Part shown: piece by piece, positions 7,472 through 15,790 of the stretch
How the letters are laid out: the number at the start of each line of letters is the position of its first letter
How positions within the stretch are numbered: position 1 is the stretch's first letter
Assembly: GCA_943369295.1 (NCBI GenBank)
Contig: CALRMU020000004.1
Span: 186,001 to 250,000, forward strand
Source: JAKRSE01 sp943369295
GTDB taxonomy: Bacteria > Armatimonadota > Fimbriimonadia > Fimbriimonadales > Fimbriimonadaceae
Reading direction: 5' to 3'
DNA length: 64,000 nt
Made by a program: the position numbers and the translations under genes
The notes under the pieces: model-generated
What the model saw: only the letters and a program-made list of their open reading frames with translations
Told to the model about the DNA's origin: nothing
The model's database searches: none

Positions 7472-8713
7472 TCACTCACGGGCGGCAACAGTAAGAGCCT
7501 GCTTCAGATCAGCGATAAGGTCTTCGGCGTCTTCGACCCCAACACTAAGCCTCACAAGTCCAGGAGAGATGCCAAGCCTTTGCCTCACTTCAAGCGGGAC
7601 ATCGCAGTGAGTCATGGTGGCTGGGTGTTCGGCAAGGCTTTCGGTGCTGCCAAGGCTTACGGCCAGGTGGACCAAGCGCAGGGCATTTAGAAACCTAAAG
7701 GCGGCGGCTTCGCCCCCCGTAATCTCAAAAGAAATCATGCTGCCGCCGGTGGGGCACTGTCGGGCGCGGATCTTGGCCTCGCGGGTGCCAGCAGCAAATC
7801 TATCAAGGTTGTAAACAGTGTTGATCAAGGTGTGAGAGCGTAAAAATTCAGCCACTTTCAGGGCGTTTTCGGCCTGGCGGTCGGTGCGGACTTTTAAGGT
7901 TTCCAGGCTGCGCATCAGAAGCCAGCCTGTCCAGGGGCCGGCCATGTTTCCTAAGAATGTCCGTAGAGTCTTGACCTGCTTCATCAGGTCGCGGCTGCCT
8001 GTCACAGCCCCGGCGATCACGTCGCTGTGGCCCCCAATAAACTTGGTGGCCGAGTAGAGGCTCAGGTCAATTCCGTGCTTTTGGGGGTGCTGCCACATTG
8101 GCCCCATGTAGGTGTTGTCGCATGCAGAGATGACGCGGCGGTCGGGGGTGGACCACGCTTCCGCCAGCCGGGCAATCAACTCAAGGTCAAAAAGGTCATT
8201 GGTTGGGTTGGCCGGAGTTTCGACAAAAATCATGACTGGAGTCGAGCCAGCTTCGGCACTGATCTGCCGGATCTGCGACTCTTCATCGTGTGGACCAAAG
8301 AAGGCCACTTTTACGCCCCAGGCTGGCAGAAAGTGGGTTACAAAGTGGTGAGTTCCTCCATAGAGGGGTTCGGAACACAGAAGCAGATCTCCCGGCTTCA
8401 AAAAGCAGAGAAGGCAGGTGGTAATGGCGGCCAAGCCACTTTCAAAAACGGCGGCATCGTCGGCGGTTTCCCACAAAGCCAAGCGATTTTCTAGAATTTC
8501 AAGGTCGGGGTTGTTGAGTCGAGAGTAGATGAGGCCCAACTCTTCACCTTCCGATTTCTCTCTCTGCCCGTAGGCGAGCTCGAAAAATGCCTTGCCCTCT
8601 TCGGCGGTCTTGAATACAAAGGTGGAGGTCTGAAAGATGGGGCACTTTAGGGCCCCTTCGGATAGCTCCGGCTTGTATCCGTAGCTCATCATCAGTGATT
8701 CGGGCTTCAGCAT
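7472..8713 (-). CDS. Cys/Met metabolism PLP-dependent enzyme (cystathionine gamma-synthase/methionine gamma-lyase family)
   Basis: A 413-residue fold-type I PLP enzyme. The Schiff-base lysine is Lys224 in SATKFIGGHSDV; the cofactor phosphate region is ESGLAAI and the Asp that pairs with the pyridine nitrogen is in ACDNTYMGP. The family includes MetB, MetC, MetY and MdeA; the sequence alone does not fix the reaction. It stands as a single gene. A relic of a homologous 3' end lies just downstream. No SAM-type riboswitch is recognisable in the 100-bp leader. Confidence 0.85.
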   Translation of the reverse strand: MLKPESLMMSYGYKPELSEGALKCPIFQTSTFVFKTAEEGKAFFELAYGQREKSEGEELGLIYSRLNNPDLEILENRLALWETADDAAVFESGLAAITTCLLCFLKPGDLLLCSEPLYGGTHHFVTHFLPAWGVKVAFFGPHDEESQIRQISAEAGSTPVMIFVETPANPTNDLFDLELIARLAEAWSTPDRRVISACDNTYMGPMWQHPQKHGIDLSLYSATKFIGGHSDVIAGAVTGSRDLMKQVKTLRTFLGNMAGPWTGWLLMRSLETLKVRTDRQAENALKVAEFLRSHTLINTVYNLDRFAAGTREAKIRARQCPTGGSMISFEITGGEAAAFRFLNALRLVHLAVSLGSTESLAEHPATMTHCDVPLEVRQRLGISPGLVRLSVGVEDAEDLIADLKQALTVAARE

Positions 8714-8813
8714 TCACATAGTGTATCTGAGGTGGAATCGATTCAGTGCCTTCAATTATTTTTAGTTTGGTTGTCAATCCTGAATGAATTGAAGGGATTT
8801 TGCAGATTTTGAC

Positions 8814-9644
8814 TTACTTTTTTGTTTTCGCTGGCCAGCCAGCAGTCGGCACCTTATCTCCAATCGGGCCAGAGTAAGGGAAGACCCCCACAGGCGCGGC
8901 AAGCACCCGAATCCCATCAGTCAGCCTCACCCCCACCAAGCGGCTGATTCGCTTAATTGGCACATTCCAGTCGCCCATTCCCGAAGTCCCCTCCTGACTC
9001 GACCAGATCCGCATAAACCTAGCACCATCGCGTGATTGGTGCCAGCCGAGAAAAACAGCGGAATGGCCTCTGGTGGCGTTCCAGTAGATCTGCACGAAGT
9101 CTCCGGGACGAAGCTGTGAGGCTGGCACAGAAACCCCCGCTCCGGTCAGGTCGGTCAGAGCCCAATAGAGGCCAGCACCAGATCCGTTCCAGACTCCCCA
9201 AAAACCAATCTGGTCGTGGCGTCGCGAACCATCCGCTTCTGTCTGGCGCAGAGATTCCACCGCCTCCTCAGAGACTCCGGGGTCTTTGGGATACCGCTTC
9301 TGCAGGCCAAGCATGAGGGCGGCATAGGTTGCGCCAGAGCAGAAGGAAGTTGGCCTTTGAGGAGAAAACAAGACCCGACCCCACAAAGAAAGCTCAAAAC
9401 CAACCGGAGATTCTAAAGGAAGGGCTTTAACCCCCACCCACCAGTCATCCTTTTTGGGGGCTCGCTTTTGGGCTTCATCTATGCCCTTCAAAACCCAGGC
9501 ACCTTCATCTATGGCATTCCGGCCGTACATTTCGTGGTGGCGGGTGTGCTTGGCTGGCAGGGATGCCTGAACTGAATTAAGCATGAAGAGCGGGGAAGCT
9601 TTAGCCTGCCCAGCCACAACTAAACTCAGCAGGGCCCCAGTCAT
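8814..9644 (-). CDS. Secreted NlpC/P60- or CHAP-like protein
   Basis: A 276-residue protein with an N-terminal signal (MTGALLSLVVAGQAKA). It has a candidate catalytic Cys102 in TSFCSGATYAAL and a His194 in RPGDFVQIYWNATRGHSAV. The order Cys, then PGDfV, then GHsAvf is typical of papain-like cell-wall amidases or peptidases. The start at 9644 places the signal sequence at the N-terminus; a longer frame to 9704 would overlap the divergent ABC gene. It probably acts in the periplasm on peptidoglycan or peptide amides, but the family is not certain. Confidence 0.55.
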   Translation of the reverse strand: MTGALLSLVVAGQAKASPLFMLNSVQASLPAKHTRHHEMYGRNAIDEGAWVLKGIDEAQKRAPKKDDWWVGVKALPLESPVGFELSLWGRVLFSPQRPTSFCSGATYAALMLGLQKRYPKDPGVSEEAVESLRQTEADGSRRHDQIGFWGVWNGSGAGLYWALTDLTGAGVSVPASQLRPGDFVQIYWNATRGHSAVFLGWHQSRDGARFMRIWSSQEGTSGMGDWNVPIKRISRLVGVRLTDGIRVLAAPVGVFPYSGPIGDKVPTAGWPAKTKK

Positions 9645-9694
9645 CGCCAATTCATACCCCGATGCAGTCTGCTGGTCATGGTGTAATAGAAGAC

Positions 9695-11539
9695 ATGAGC
9701 CCAACTGCGCCTGCCCCTCTCTCGAACAAAGAGATCACGCGCAGGGTCGCTTCCTTCTTTAAGCCCTACAAAGCCAAAGTTTTCTGGACTCTTGTCACAG
9801 TCATTCTCGGGGTTTTGGCCGGAGTTCTTCCGCCACTTTTTGTTCAAAGAATCATCGATGACGGAATCGGTGCCAAGAACCTGGATGTGGTCGTCTGGTT
9901 CTCGGTTTGGACGATTCTTTCAACTATCGCGGGCGCTGGTCTCACCCTTTTGTACGGGTGGCTCAGCGTTGTGGTTGGTCAGAACATCATGTGCGACCTG
10001 CGACTGAAGCTGTTCGAACACCTTCAGGGAATGTCGCTTAAGTTTTTTACCAGTCACAAAACGGGCGAAGTGCAGACCAGGCTTATCAGCGACGTGCAGG
10101 GCGTTCAGCAGGTGCTGAGTTCTACATTGGTCGATGCCGTCAGCAACGTCGCCATTGTGGTTTCGTGCCTTGCCGCCATGTTCTGGATGGATTGGCGGCT
10201 GACTCTTCTCAGCATTCTCATGGTGCCCTTCTTTGCCGTCATCGGCATGTGGGTGGGCAACTTTGCAAGAGACGTCCGAAAGGGCGTTCAAGAGCAGACA
10301 GGCGAGCTTAACTCGATGATGCAGGAAACCCTGAGCGTCTCGGGAATCCTGCTTACCAAAACCAGCGGAAGGCTGGATGTTTTGACCAGTAAGTTTGACA
10401 AAGAAAACAAGCTGTTGGCTGTGTGGCAGGTTAAAAACCAGCTGATCATGTACCTCTTCTTTGGCATGATCCGCATGATCACTTCGCTGGCTCCGGCTTT
10501 GGTTTATCTGCTGGCTGGCTGGCTTATTGTTCAGCAGGGAGACACCAATATCACGGTCGGATTGATCGTTGCCTTTACCGGTCTGCAGATTCGAATGTTC
10601 TTCCCGATCACGGCCCTGCTCAGCACCCAGGTCGAGATCCTCTCCAGCTTTGCCCTCTTCCAGAGACTCTTTGAGTATCTCGATCTTCCTAAGGACGTTA
10701 TTGAAAAGCTAAATGCGAAGACGATGACCAATGTTGCTGGCAAGGTCGAGTTCAGAAACGTTAAGTTCAAGTACGAAGACAGCCAGGAAAACTGGACTCT
10801 GAACGGAATCAACTTTACTGCCGAGCCTGGCCAGTTGGTGGCTCTGGTTGGCCCCAGTGGAGCCGGAAAGACGACCATCACCTACCTCATTCCAAGGCTT
10901 TACGATGCCGAAGAAGGGGAAGTCCTTATTGATGGAGTCGATGTCAAAGACATTAAGCTGGCAAATCTGGCTCAGGTTGTGGGGGCTGTGACGCAGGAAA
11001 CCTACCTGCTGCACGCTTCGGTTAAAGAGAATCTGCACTTGGCCAAACCAGACGCGACTGATGCTGAAATCGAAAACGCCTGCCGAATGGCCGCGATTCA
11101 CGACCATATCATGACCCTGGAAAAGGGCTACGACACAGTGGTCGGTGATAGGGGCTACAAGCTTTCCGGAGGAGAGAAGCAGAGGCTGGCTATTGCCCGG
11201 TCGATCCTTAAGAACCCACGGATTCTGATTCTCGACGAGGCTACTTCTGCGCTTGACACAAGGTCGGAAAGGCTTATTCAGGGCTCATTTAAGAACCTTA
11301 TGGCGGGTCGAACCACCTTCGCTATCGCACACAGGCTGTCAACTATTCTTGAGGCAGACCTTATCCTTGTGGTCGTTAAAGGAGAGATTGTCGAACGCGG
11401 ACGACACCCAGAACTTCTGGCTTTGGGCGGAGTCTATGCAGGGCTTTACAACGAGCAGTTTAAGACTCAGGCGGAAGAAGAAGCTGAGGCAGGCCAAGAC
11501 GGCCTGACTCAACTGAAACCGGCCGAAGGTTTTGCCTAG
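9695..11539 (+). CDS. ABC exporter, fused membrane and ATPase domains (MsbA/MDR-like)
   Basis: A 614-residue half-transporter. Six transmembrane helices lie within about residues 25-310. The nucleotide-binding domain has Walker A GPSGAGKT, signature LSGGEKQRLAIARSIL, Walker B ILILDEATSALD and the H-loop AIAHRLST. Such homodimers export lipids, peptides or drugs; the substrate is unknown. The ATG at 9695 (MSPTAPAPLSNKEI) is preferred to 9662 because it clears the divergent gene. There is no operon partner. Confidence 0.9.
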   Translation: MSPTAPAPLSNKEITRRVASFFKPYKAKVFWTLVTVILGVLAGVLPPLFVQRIIDDGIGAKNLDVVVWFSVWTILSTIAGAGLTLLYGWLSVVVGQNIMCDLRLKLFEHLQGMSLKFFTSHKTGEVQTRLISDVQGVQQVLSSTLVDAVSNVAIVVSCLAAMFWMDWRLTLLSILMVPFFAVIGMWVGNFARDVRKGVQEQTGELNSMMQETLSVSGILLTKTSGRLDVLTSKFDKENKLLAVWQVKNQLIMYLFFGMIRMITSLAPALVYLLAGWLIVQQGDTNITVGLIVAFTGLQIRMFFPITALLSTQVEILSSFALFQRLFEYLDLPKDVIEKLNAKTMTNVAGKVEFRNVKFKYEDSQENWTLNGINFTAEPGQLVALVGPSGAGKTTITYLIPRLYDAEEGEVLIDGVDVKDIKLANLAQVVGAVTQETYLLHASVKENLHLAKPDATDAEIENACRMAAIHDHIMTLEKGYDTVVGDRGYKLSGGEKQRLAIARSILKNPRILILDEATSALDTRSERLIQGSFKNLMAGRTTFAIAHRLSTILEADLILVVVKGEIVERGRHPELLALGGVYAGLYNEQFKTQAEEEAEAGQDGLTQLKPAEGFA

Positions 11540-11632
11540 ATCGCCGTGCCGCTGAAGACCGCTTCGAATCTTTGATAAGAATAGGGCCTTGGCTTGAATC
11601 CCAAGTCTAAACCTATCGTAGAATGAACAATC

Positions 11633-12358
11633 ATGAAGCGGCTTCTTTCCGCGGTTTTGGTCGCTGGTGTCCTGACCACATCTGTCCTTGCTCAGCAGGT
11701 TTACGACCTGACCATCAACCCCACAAAGGGGCAGAAGGTGGCTTACGAAATGAAGCTCGCCTCGCAGAACATGCAGACCGAGGTCGGCGGATTCAACCTC
11801 AATGTCAACCTCAAATCTGTGACGACCTTTTTGGATGTCAATGACAAGGAAATTGTCTCAGAAGATGAAGTGACGAATTTCGAAGTCTTGATCAACGGCA
11901 ACCCCATTGACGCTGCTGCCGGCCAGATGAGCGGTGCCAAGACCAAGATCACCCGAAGCCGAGATGGCAAGGTTCTTAAGGTCGAAGGCGGCAACCCGAT
12001 GCAGGAGAATGCTGGATTTCAGAACATGATGAACCTGGCTGTTCCCACCGGGAAGGTCAAAGTCGGCGATGAAGTCATCACCGAGATCAAGGCTGATAAG
12101 GCAAAGAACATCAAGGCTGGCCGAGTTAAGATGAATGTTGCCGGCACTAAGGTCGTCGACGGCAAGACATTGGTCGAACTGAAAATCGCTTTCTCTGAAC
12201 TGGAAGGCACCAAGCCCATGGGCATGGTCGGCACGGTTTTGATTGAGGCTGGCACAGGAATGCTGCACTCAATGAAGGCAAGCATGAACGACATCTCGTT
12301 CAATGAAATGATGCCTCCGATGAACATGACGATGGAAATGACCCGCGTCCCTCTTTAG
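11633..12358 (+). CDS. Secreted protein of unknown function
   Basis: A 241-residue protein with a clean signal peptide (MKRLLSAVLVAGVLTTSVLAQQ). The mature part is rich in beta-strand, Lys, Val and Met, without cysteines or recognisable catalytic motifs: Lys-rich VKMNVAGTKVVDGKTLVELK in the middle and a Met-rich end (FNEMMPPMNMTMEMTR). It resembles the broad group of periplasmic proteins with repeated antiparallel strands (lipoprotein-carrier-like), but I do not recognise a family. It is a single gene with its own terminator. Confidence 0.75.
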   Translation: MKRLLSAVLVAGVLTTSVLAQQVYDLTINPTKGQKVAYEMKLASQNMQTEVGGFNLNVNLKSVTTFLDVNDKEIVSEDEVTNFEVLINGNPIDAAAGQMSGAKTKITRSRDGKVLKVEGGNPMQENAGFQNMMNLAVPTGKVKVGDEVITEIKADKAKNIKAGRVKMNVAGTKVVDGKTLVELKIAFSELEGTKPMGMVGTVLIEAGTGMLHSMKASMNDISFNEMMPPMNMTMEMTRVPL

Positions 12359-12386
12359 GATCTGGCTCGCTGTCGTTTTTTGAAAC

Positions 12387-12421
12387 CAGGCTGACCTCGA
12401 TGGGGTCAGCCTGTATTTGTT
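12387..12421 (+). terminator. Terminator of the secreted-protein gene
   Basis: CAGGCTGACC (12387-12396) pairs with GGTCAGCCTG (12404-12413) across a 7-base loop, followed by TATTTGTTT. It lies about 30 bp after the stop. Confidence 0.7.
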
Positions 12422-12514
12422 TGAGAAGTCCGTTTTCAACGGAGGTGGTTCGTCGGTCAGCCCGGATGGCAGCTATTTGTGGAAAGGTCGAGGCAAAAAC
12501 TTGCAGAATCAGCC

Positions 12515-12612
12515 ATCACCCCGGCCCTCTTCCTGGGAAGAGGGTGACTTCTTTATCTCCCATCGAGCGTCTCTTCGTTCCTCAGAGCCACTCGACGGGT
12601 AAAACTCGGACT
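12515..12612 (-). repeat. Dispersed hairpin repeat, copy B
   Basis: It contains CCCTCTTCC/GGAAGAGGG (12525-12544) followed by a second hairpin. Read on the minus strand, the second hairpin has stem CGAGTGGCTC / GAGACGCTCG and loop TGAGGAACGAA. The same order (C-rich/G-rich arms, then the CATCGAGCG...CACTCGA block) recurs at 17458-17592. Open frames here encode peptides like SPIERLFVPQSHS in both copies, which reflects repeat identity and not protein selection. Confidence 0.65.
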
Positions 12613-12678
12613 TCTTCCGACAGTTGTTAGGGATTCTTTAGACTAATTTTGGCCAGTAACTCTTTGCTTCGAACTCTC

Positions 12679-12723
12679 CATTCACGCCCTTGACCTCGCA
12701 AGCCTGGTAAAGAATGTGGCACC
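12679..12723 (+). repeat. Imperfect direct repeat, first copy
   Basis: CATTCACGCCCTTGACCT (12679-12696) recurs exactly at 12992-13009. The following 27 bases are also related (ending AATGTGGCACC here, AACGTGGCAGCC there). It is part of the non-coding 12.4-13.2 kb block. Confidence 0.6.
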
Positions 12724-12759
12724 GTCACTCTAAACATCTGAGACCGGGTGGCCGTGGAT

Positions 12760-12783
12760 GGCTGCGAGGAACGAGGCGCAGCC
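12760..12783 (+). repeat. Dispersed hairpin repeat, copy A
   Basis: GGCTGCG (12760-12766) and CGCAGCC (12777-12783) enclose the loop AGGAACGAGG. This loop matches that of copies B and C (GAGGAACGA, GAGGTACGAG) although the stem differs, as expected if stem and loop evolve with compensating changes. Confidence 0.5.
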
Positions 12784-12824
12784 GCGGTTTTATGACAGTT
12801 TTTGGACCACGAAAAGTGGGGTGC

Positions 12825-12855
12825 CCCGTCCCGATCAGCTCTGCTGTCGGGCGGG
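12825..12855. repeat. Long imperfect hairpin in the non-coding block
   Basis: Three stacked helices: CCCG/CGGG, CCCGA/TCGGG and CAGC/GCTG around the loop TCT, with two single-base T bulges on the left arm. It is one of several hairpins between 12.4 and 13.1 kb, where no gene is supportable. Confidence 0.5.
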
Positions 12856-12884
12856 AACTAGTCAGATTTAAAGGCTGTTCCTGT

Positions 12885-12901
12885 ACTGGTCGAGGACCAG
12901 T
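12885..12901. repeat. REP-like palindrome ending in GGCACC
   Basis: ACTGGTC (12885-12891), GAG, GACCAGT (12895-12901), followed by GGCACC. A related palindrome with the same CCAGTG core lies at 23603-23628. Confidence 0.5.
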
Positions 12902-12991
12902 GGCACCTGTGCCCTTGGATGAAGCGAGAGTTTGGGTTGCCTGCTCGATCAGTTTGCTGTCAAGCCGGAAATGGAATTGTTCCACAGACAT

Positions 12992-13037
12992 CATTCACGC
13001 CCTTGACCTTGCTTGCTCGGACAAAAACGTGGCAGCC
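12992..13037 (+). repeat. Imperfect direct repeat, second copy
   Basis: The second copy of the 18-bp exact repeat that begins at 12679. The copies are 313 bp apart and bracket hairpin A and the palindrome at 12885. Confidence 0.6.
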
Positions 13038-13225
13038 AATATCTGTAGTCAATTCTGATTCTGGATGACAGGGACAGATCCGATGCCCGAAAGAGGCGGC
13101 CATTATGCCTTACGAGGGACTACTTACATCTCCAACAGAGAAGTCACCACAGGGCCCAAAGCAGCCGCCTCAAGGTCCCCTTCTTAACTCAAATCTGCAA
13201 CCCTCTGGGTACCCTTTACGTCGTA

Positions 13226-13246
13226 CATGAGTGAGGCAGACTCACA
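13226..13246 (+). promoter_or_regulatory. HAIR box (HspR operator) upstream of dnaK
   Basis: CATGAGT (13226-13232), N7, ACTCACA (13240-13246). The core TGAGT-N7-ACTCA is perfectly symmetric with the exact HspR spacing. The left half matches the consensus at 6 of 7 positions, the right at 5 of 7. It ends 54 bp upstream of the dnaK ATG, where it could overlap the core promoter. Confidence 0.7.
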
Positions 13247-13300
13247 TCTTATGACAGTCGTCTAGGAAGTCTGCCCCCACCAACAAGGATTTTTAAGATC

Positions 13301-15202
13301 ATGAGTAAAGTTGTCGGCATTGACTTGGGAACGACCAACTCCGTCGTCGCTGTGATGGAAGGCGGGGAACCCAAGGTTATTTCCACCGCAGAAGGCACAC
13401 GAACCCTCCCCTCGGTCGTTGCCTTCAAAGCCAACGGCGAAAGGCTGGTTGGCGTTACTGCCAAGCGCCAGGCCGTGACCAACCCGGCCAACACTGTCGC
13501 TTCCATCAAGCGATTTATGGGCCACAAGGTCGGCGAAGTTTCTGAAGAAACCAAGCGAGTCAGCTACAAGGTTGTTGCCAACGACAAGGGCATGGCCTGT
13601 GTTCAGATTCCGGCCGTGGACAAGACCTTCACCCCCGAAGAGATCTCCTCAATGATTCTTCAGAAGCTGAAGGCCGACGCCGAGGCTTACCTGGGCGCCC
13701 CCGTGACTCAGGCGGTCATCACAGTTCCTGCCTACTTTGATGACGCGCAGAGAACTGCCACCAAGCAGGCAGGCGAAATTGCCGGACTTACCGTTCTGCG
13801 CATCATCAACGAACCCACCGCGGCCAGCCTTGCCTATGGCCTGGACAAGAAGGGAGTCAGCGAAGTCATTCTCGTTTTCGACCTTGGCGGCGGAACCTTC
13901 GACGTCTCGGTGCTTGATGTCAACGAAGGCGTCTACGAAGTTAAATCAACCGCTGGCGACAGCCACTTGGGCGGCGACGACTTTGACCAGAAGATCGTTG
14001 ACTTTTTGGCCAACGAATTTATGGGCCACCACGGCATTGACCTTCGACGCGACCCCAAGGCTCTCCAGAGGCTTCGAGAAGCTGCCGAAAAGGCCAAGGT
14101 CGAGCTGAGCAGCCAGGTGACCACGGAAGTCAACCTGCCCTTCATCACGGCAGTCGACAACGAGCCTGTTCACCTTGAGGTCAATCTCACCAGAGCCAAG
14201 TTCGAAGAAATGTGCCAAGACCTTTTGAGGCGCATTGAAGATCCCGTCAAGAGATCAATTCAGGATGCCAAGGTCAGCCTGGCTGAAATCGACGAAGTCA
14301 TCCTGGTTGGCGGTTCCAGCCGAATCCCCATGGTTCAGGATCTTGTCAGAACCATCACCAGCAAGGAGCCCAACCGAAGCGTCAACCCCGACGAGGTTGT
14401 CGCCATCGGCGCAGCCATTCAGGGCGGCGTTTTGGGTGGAGACGTTAAGGACATTCTGTTGCTCGACGTCACTCCTTTGAGCTTGGGCGTGGAGACTCAG
14501 GGTGGAATTTTCGACAAGCTGATCGAGCGAAACACCACGATCCCCACCAAGAAGAGCCGAACCTACACCACGGCTGCCGACAGCCAGACCGAGGTGACGA
14601 TTCACATTCTTCAGGGCGAGCGCACCCTCAGCAAAGACAACAAGTCTCTGGGGCAGTTCAACCTCAGCGGCATTCCTCCCGCCCCCGCCAGAATTCCTCA
14701 GATCGAAGTCACCTTTGACATCGATGCCAACGGAATGCTGAACGTGACGGCCAAGGATAACGCCACAGGCACTCAGCAGAAGATCACCATCACAGGCAGC
14801 GGAACCCTGAACAAGGAAGAAGTTGAGCGAATGGTGAAGGAAGCTGAAGCCAACGCCGAGCGAGACACTCAGATCCGCGAGATGGCCGAGCTGAAGAACG
14901 ACGCAGAAAGACTGATTGGTCAGGTGGAGAAATCTATAAAGACTCTCGGCGATGCTGTTTCGGAATCTGATCGAGCCGCGATCGATGAGAAGGTCCAGAG
15001 CCTGAAGACAGCCCTGAGTCAGGAAGATGCAGAGGCGATCAAGACTGCGAAGAACGCTCTTGAAGCTGAAAGCCACAGACTGGCCGAGCAGGTCTACAAG
15101 CAGACCGAGAACCAAGGTCAGGGCCAGGATCAGCCAGGTGGAGCCGCTGGCTCTGCTGCTGATGACGACATCATTGATGTCGATGTGAAGGAAGACAAGT
15201 AA
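13301..15202 (+). CDS. dnaK: Molecular chaperone DnaK (Hsp70)
   Basis: A 633-residue Hsp70. The N-terminus MSKVVGIDLGTTNSVVAVM is the phosphate-1 motif; the connect and phosphate-2 motifs are visible as VFDLGGGTFDVS, and VGGSSRIPMVQ is the adenosine motif. The interdomain linker DVKDILLLDVTPLSLG leads to the substrate-binding domain, a helical lid and the tail DDDIIDVDVKEDK. It refolds clients with DnaJ and a nucleotide exchange factor; in HspR systems it also acts as co-repressor. No grpE is adjacent, and dnaJ-hspR is about 11 kb away on the other strand. Confidence 0.97.
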   Translation: MSKVVGIDLGTTNSVVAVMEGGEPKVISTAEGTRTLPSVVAFKANGERLVGVTAKRQAVTNPANTVASIKRFMGHKVGEVSEETKRVSYKVVANDKGMACVQIPAVDKTFTPEEISSMILQKLKADAEAYLGAPVTQAVITVPAYFDDAQRTATKQAGEIAGLTVLRIINEPTAASLAYGLDKKGVSEVILVFDLGGGTFDVSVLDVNEGVYEVKSTAGDSHLGGDDFDQKIVDFLANEFMGHHGIDLRRDPKALQRLREAAEKAKVELSSQVTTEVNLPFITAVDNEPVHLEVNLTRAKFEEMCQDLLRRIEDPVKRSIQDAKVSLAEIDEVILVGGSSRIPMVQDLVRTITSKEPNRSVNPDEVVAIGAAIQGGVLGGDVKDILLLDVTPLSLGVETQGGIFDKLIERNTTIPTKKSRTYTTAADSQTEVTIHILQGERTLSKDNKSLGQFNLSGIPPAPARIPQIEVTFDIDANGMLNVTAKDNATGTQQKITITGSGTLNKEEVERMVKEAEANAERDTQIREMAELKNDAERLIGQVEKSIKTLGDAVSESDRAAIDEKVQSLKTALSQEDAEAIKTAKNALEAESHRLAEQVYKQTENQGQGQDQPGGAAGSAADDDIIDVDVKEDK

Positions 15203-15224
15203 GCTTTTCTTCTCGCCCGAAGTT

Positions 15225-15260
15225 TCAGGGGATCACGATTGTGGTCCCCTGATTTTTTTT
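15225..15260 (+). terminator. Terminator of dnaK
   Basis: TCAGGGGATCAC (15225-15236) pairs with GTGGTCCCCTGA (15241-15252), one G-U pair, loop GATT, followed by eight T residues. Confidence 0.9.
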
Positions 15261-15293
15261 CTCGGTGTCTTTCCTCACCCTAAGGATGCTTCC

Positions 15294-15785
15294 TCAAAAG
15301 TAGCTGGGCTTTCGCGCCGCCTGAATGGGCAGATAAAGCTCAGTAATCAATTGGTGGGCAGGGACATCGGCAGGATCGTTGATGTAGATTTCAATGCCAG
15401 GCTGGTCCAAAATGGTGATCGCCATCTTTTCCTCAAGCTCACGTGTGAAGCGTGACCAAACTGGCTCCATGGCATCGTAAGGGCCAGTGTAGGTTGTCAT
15501 GGCATAGTTTCCAGGGGCGATCTCTCCGATCTCAATGGGAAGTCCAGGAACTCCGGTAAAGCTGTGTCCGATGAGAAGTTCGGCACAGGCCGCCGAGCGC
15601 AGCTTGTGTTCGGCCACATGCTCGGGGTTGTCGTAATAAAGCCCAATAGATCGATTTGCGGGAATGTTGTAAACATTAACCCACTGCCAAAGCTGGTCGA
15701 ATTTGTGAGAAAGGCTTTCGTAAGATCCTGTATGTCGGACCATCGCCAAAGGAATGGGTGGAAGGGTGACGAACTGAATGTCCAT
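15294..15785 (-). CDS. GyrI-like / AraC effector-binding domain protein
   Basis: A 163-residue stand-alone GyrI-like small-molecule-binding domain. The pattern is two SHS2 halves: IPLAMVRHTGSYESLSHKF with GLYYDNPE, then GNYAMTTYTGPYDAMEPVW and EIYINDP near the end. Such domains bind amphipathic or cationic ligands, or inhibit gyrase in SbmC/YgiV-type proteins. It follows the ATP-grasp gene by 5 bp on the same strand, so it is the third gene of that operon. Confidence 0.8.
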   Translation of the reverse strand: MDIQFVTLPPIPLAMVRHTGSYESLSHKFDQLWQWVNVYNIPANRSIGLYYDNPEHVAEHKLRSAACAELLIGHSFTGVPGLPIEIGEIAPGNYAMTTYTGPYDAMEPVWSRFTRELEEKMAITILDQPGIEIYINDPADVPAHQLITELYLPIQAARKPSYF

Positions 15786-15790
15786 GTTAT

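Noticed and set aside
8544..8777. A 77-codon leftward frame at the PLP gene start
   Set aside because: It is an out-of-frame shadow of the PLP enzyme N-terminus and has no independent features.
8714..8813. A SAM- or cobalamin-type riboswitch before the Cys/Met PLP gene
   Set aside because: The 100-bp leader has no recognisable conserved core or pairing of those classes.
12515..12612. Repeat copies B and C as CRISPR or integron elements
   Set aside because: There is no regular spacer array, no cas or integrase gene, and only isolated copies.
12400..13058. Several open frames of 60-115 codons in the block before dnaK
   Set aside because: They lie on both strands over hairpin repeats. The peptide SPIERL...SHS is shared with 17.5 kb only because the DNA repeat is.
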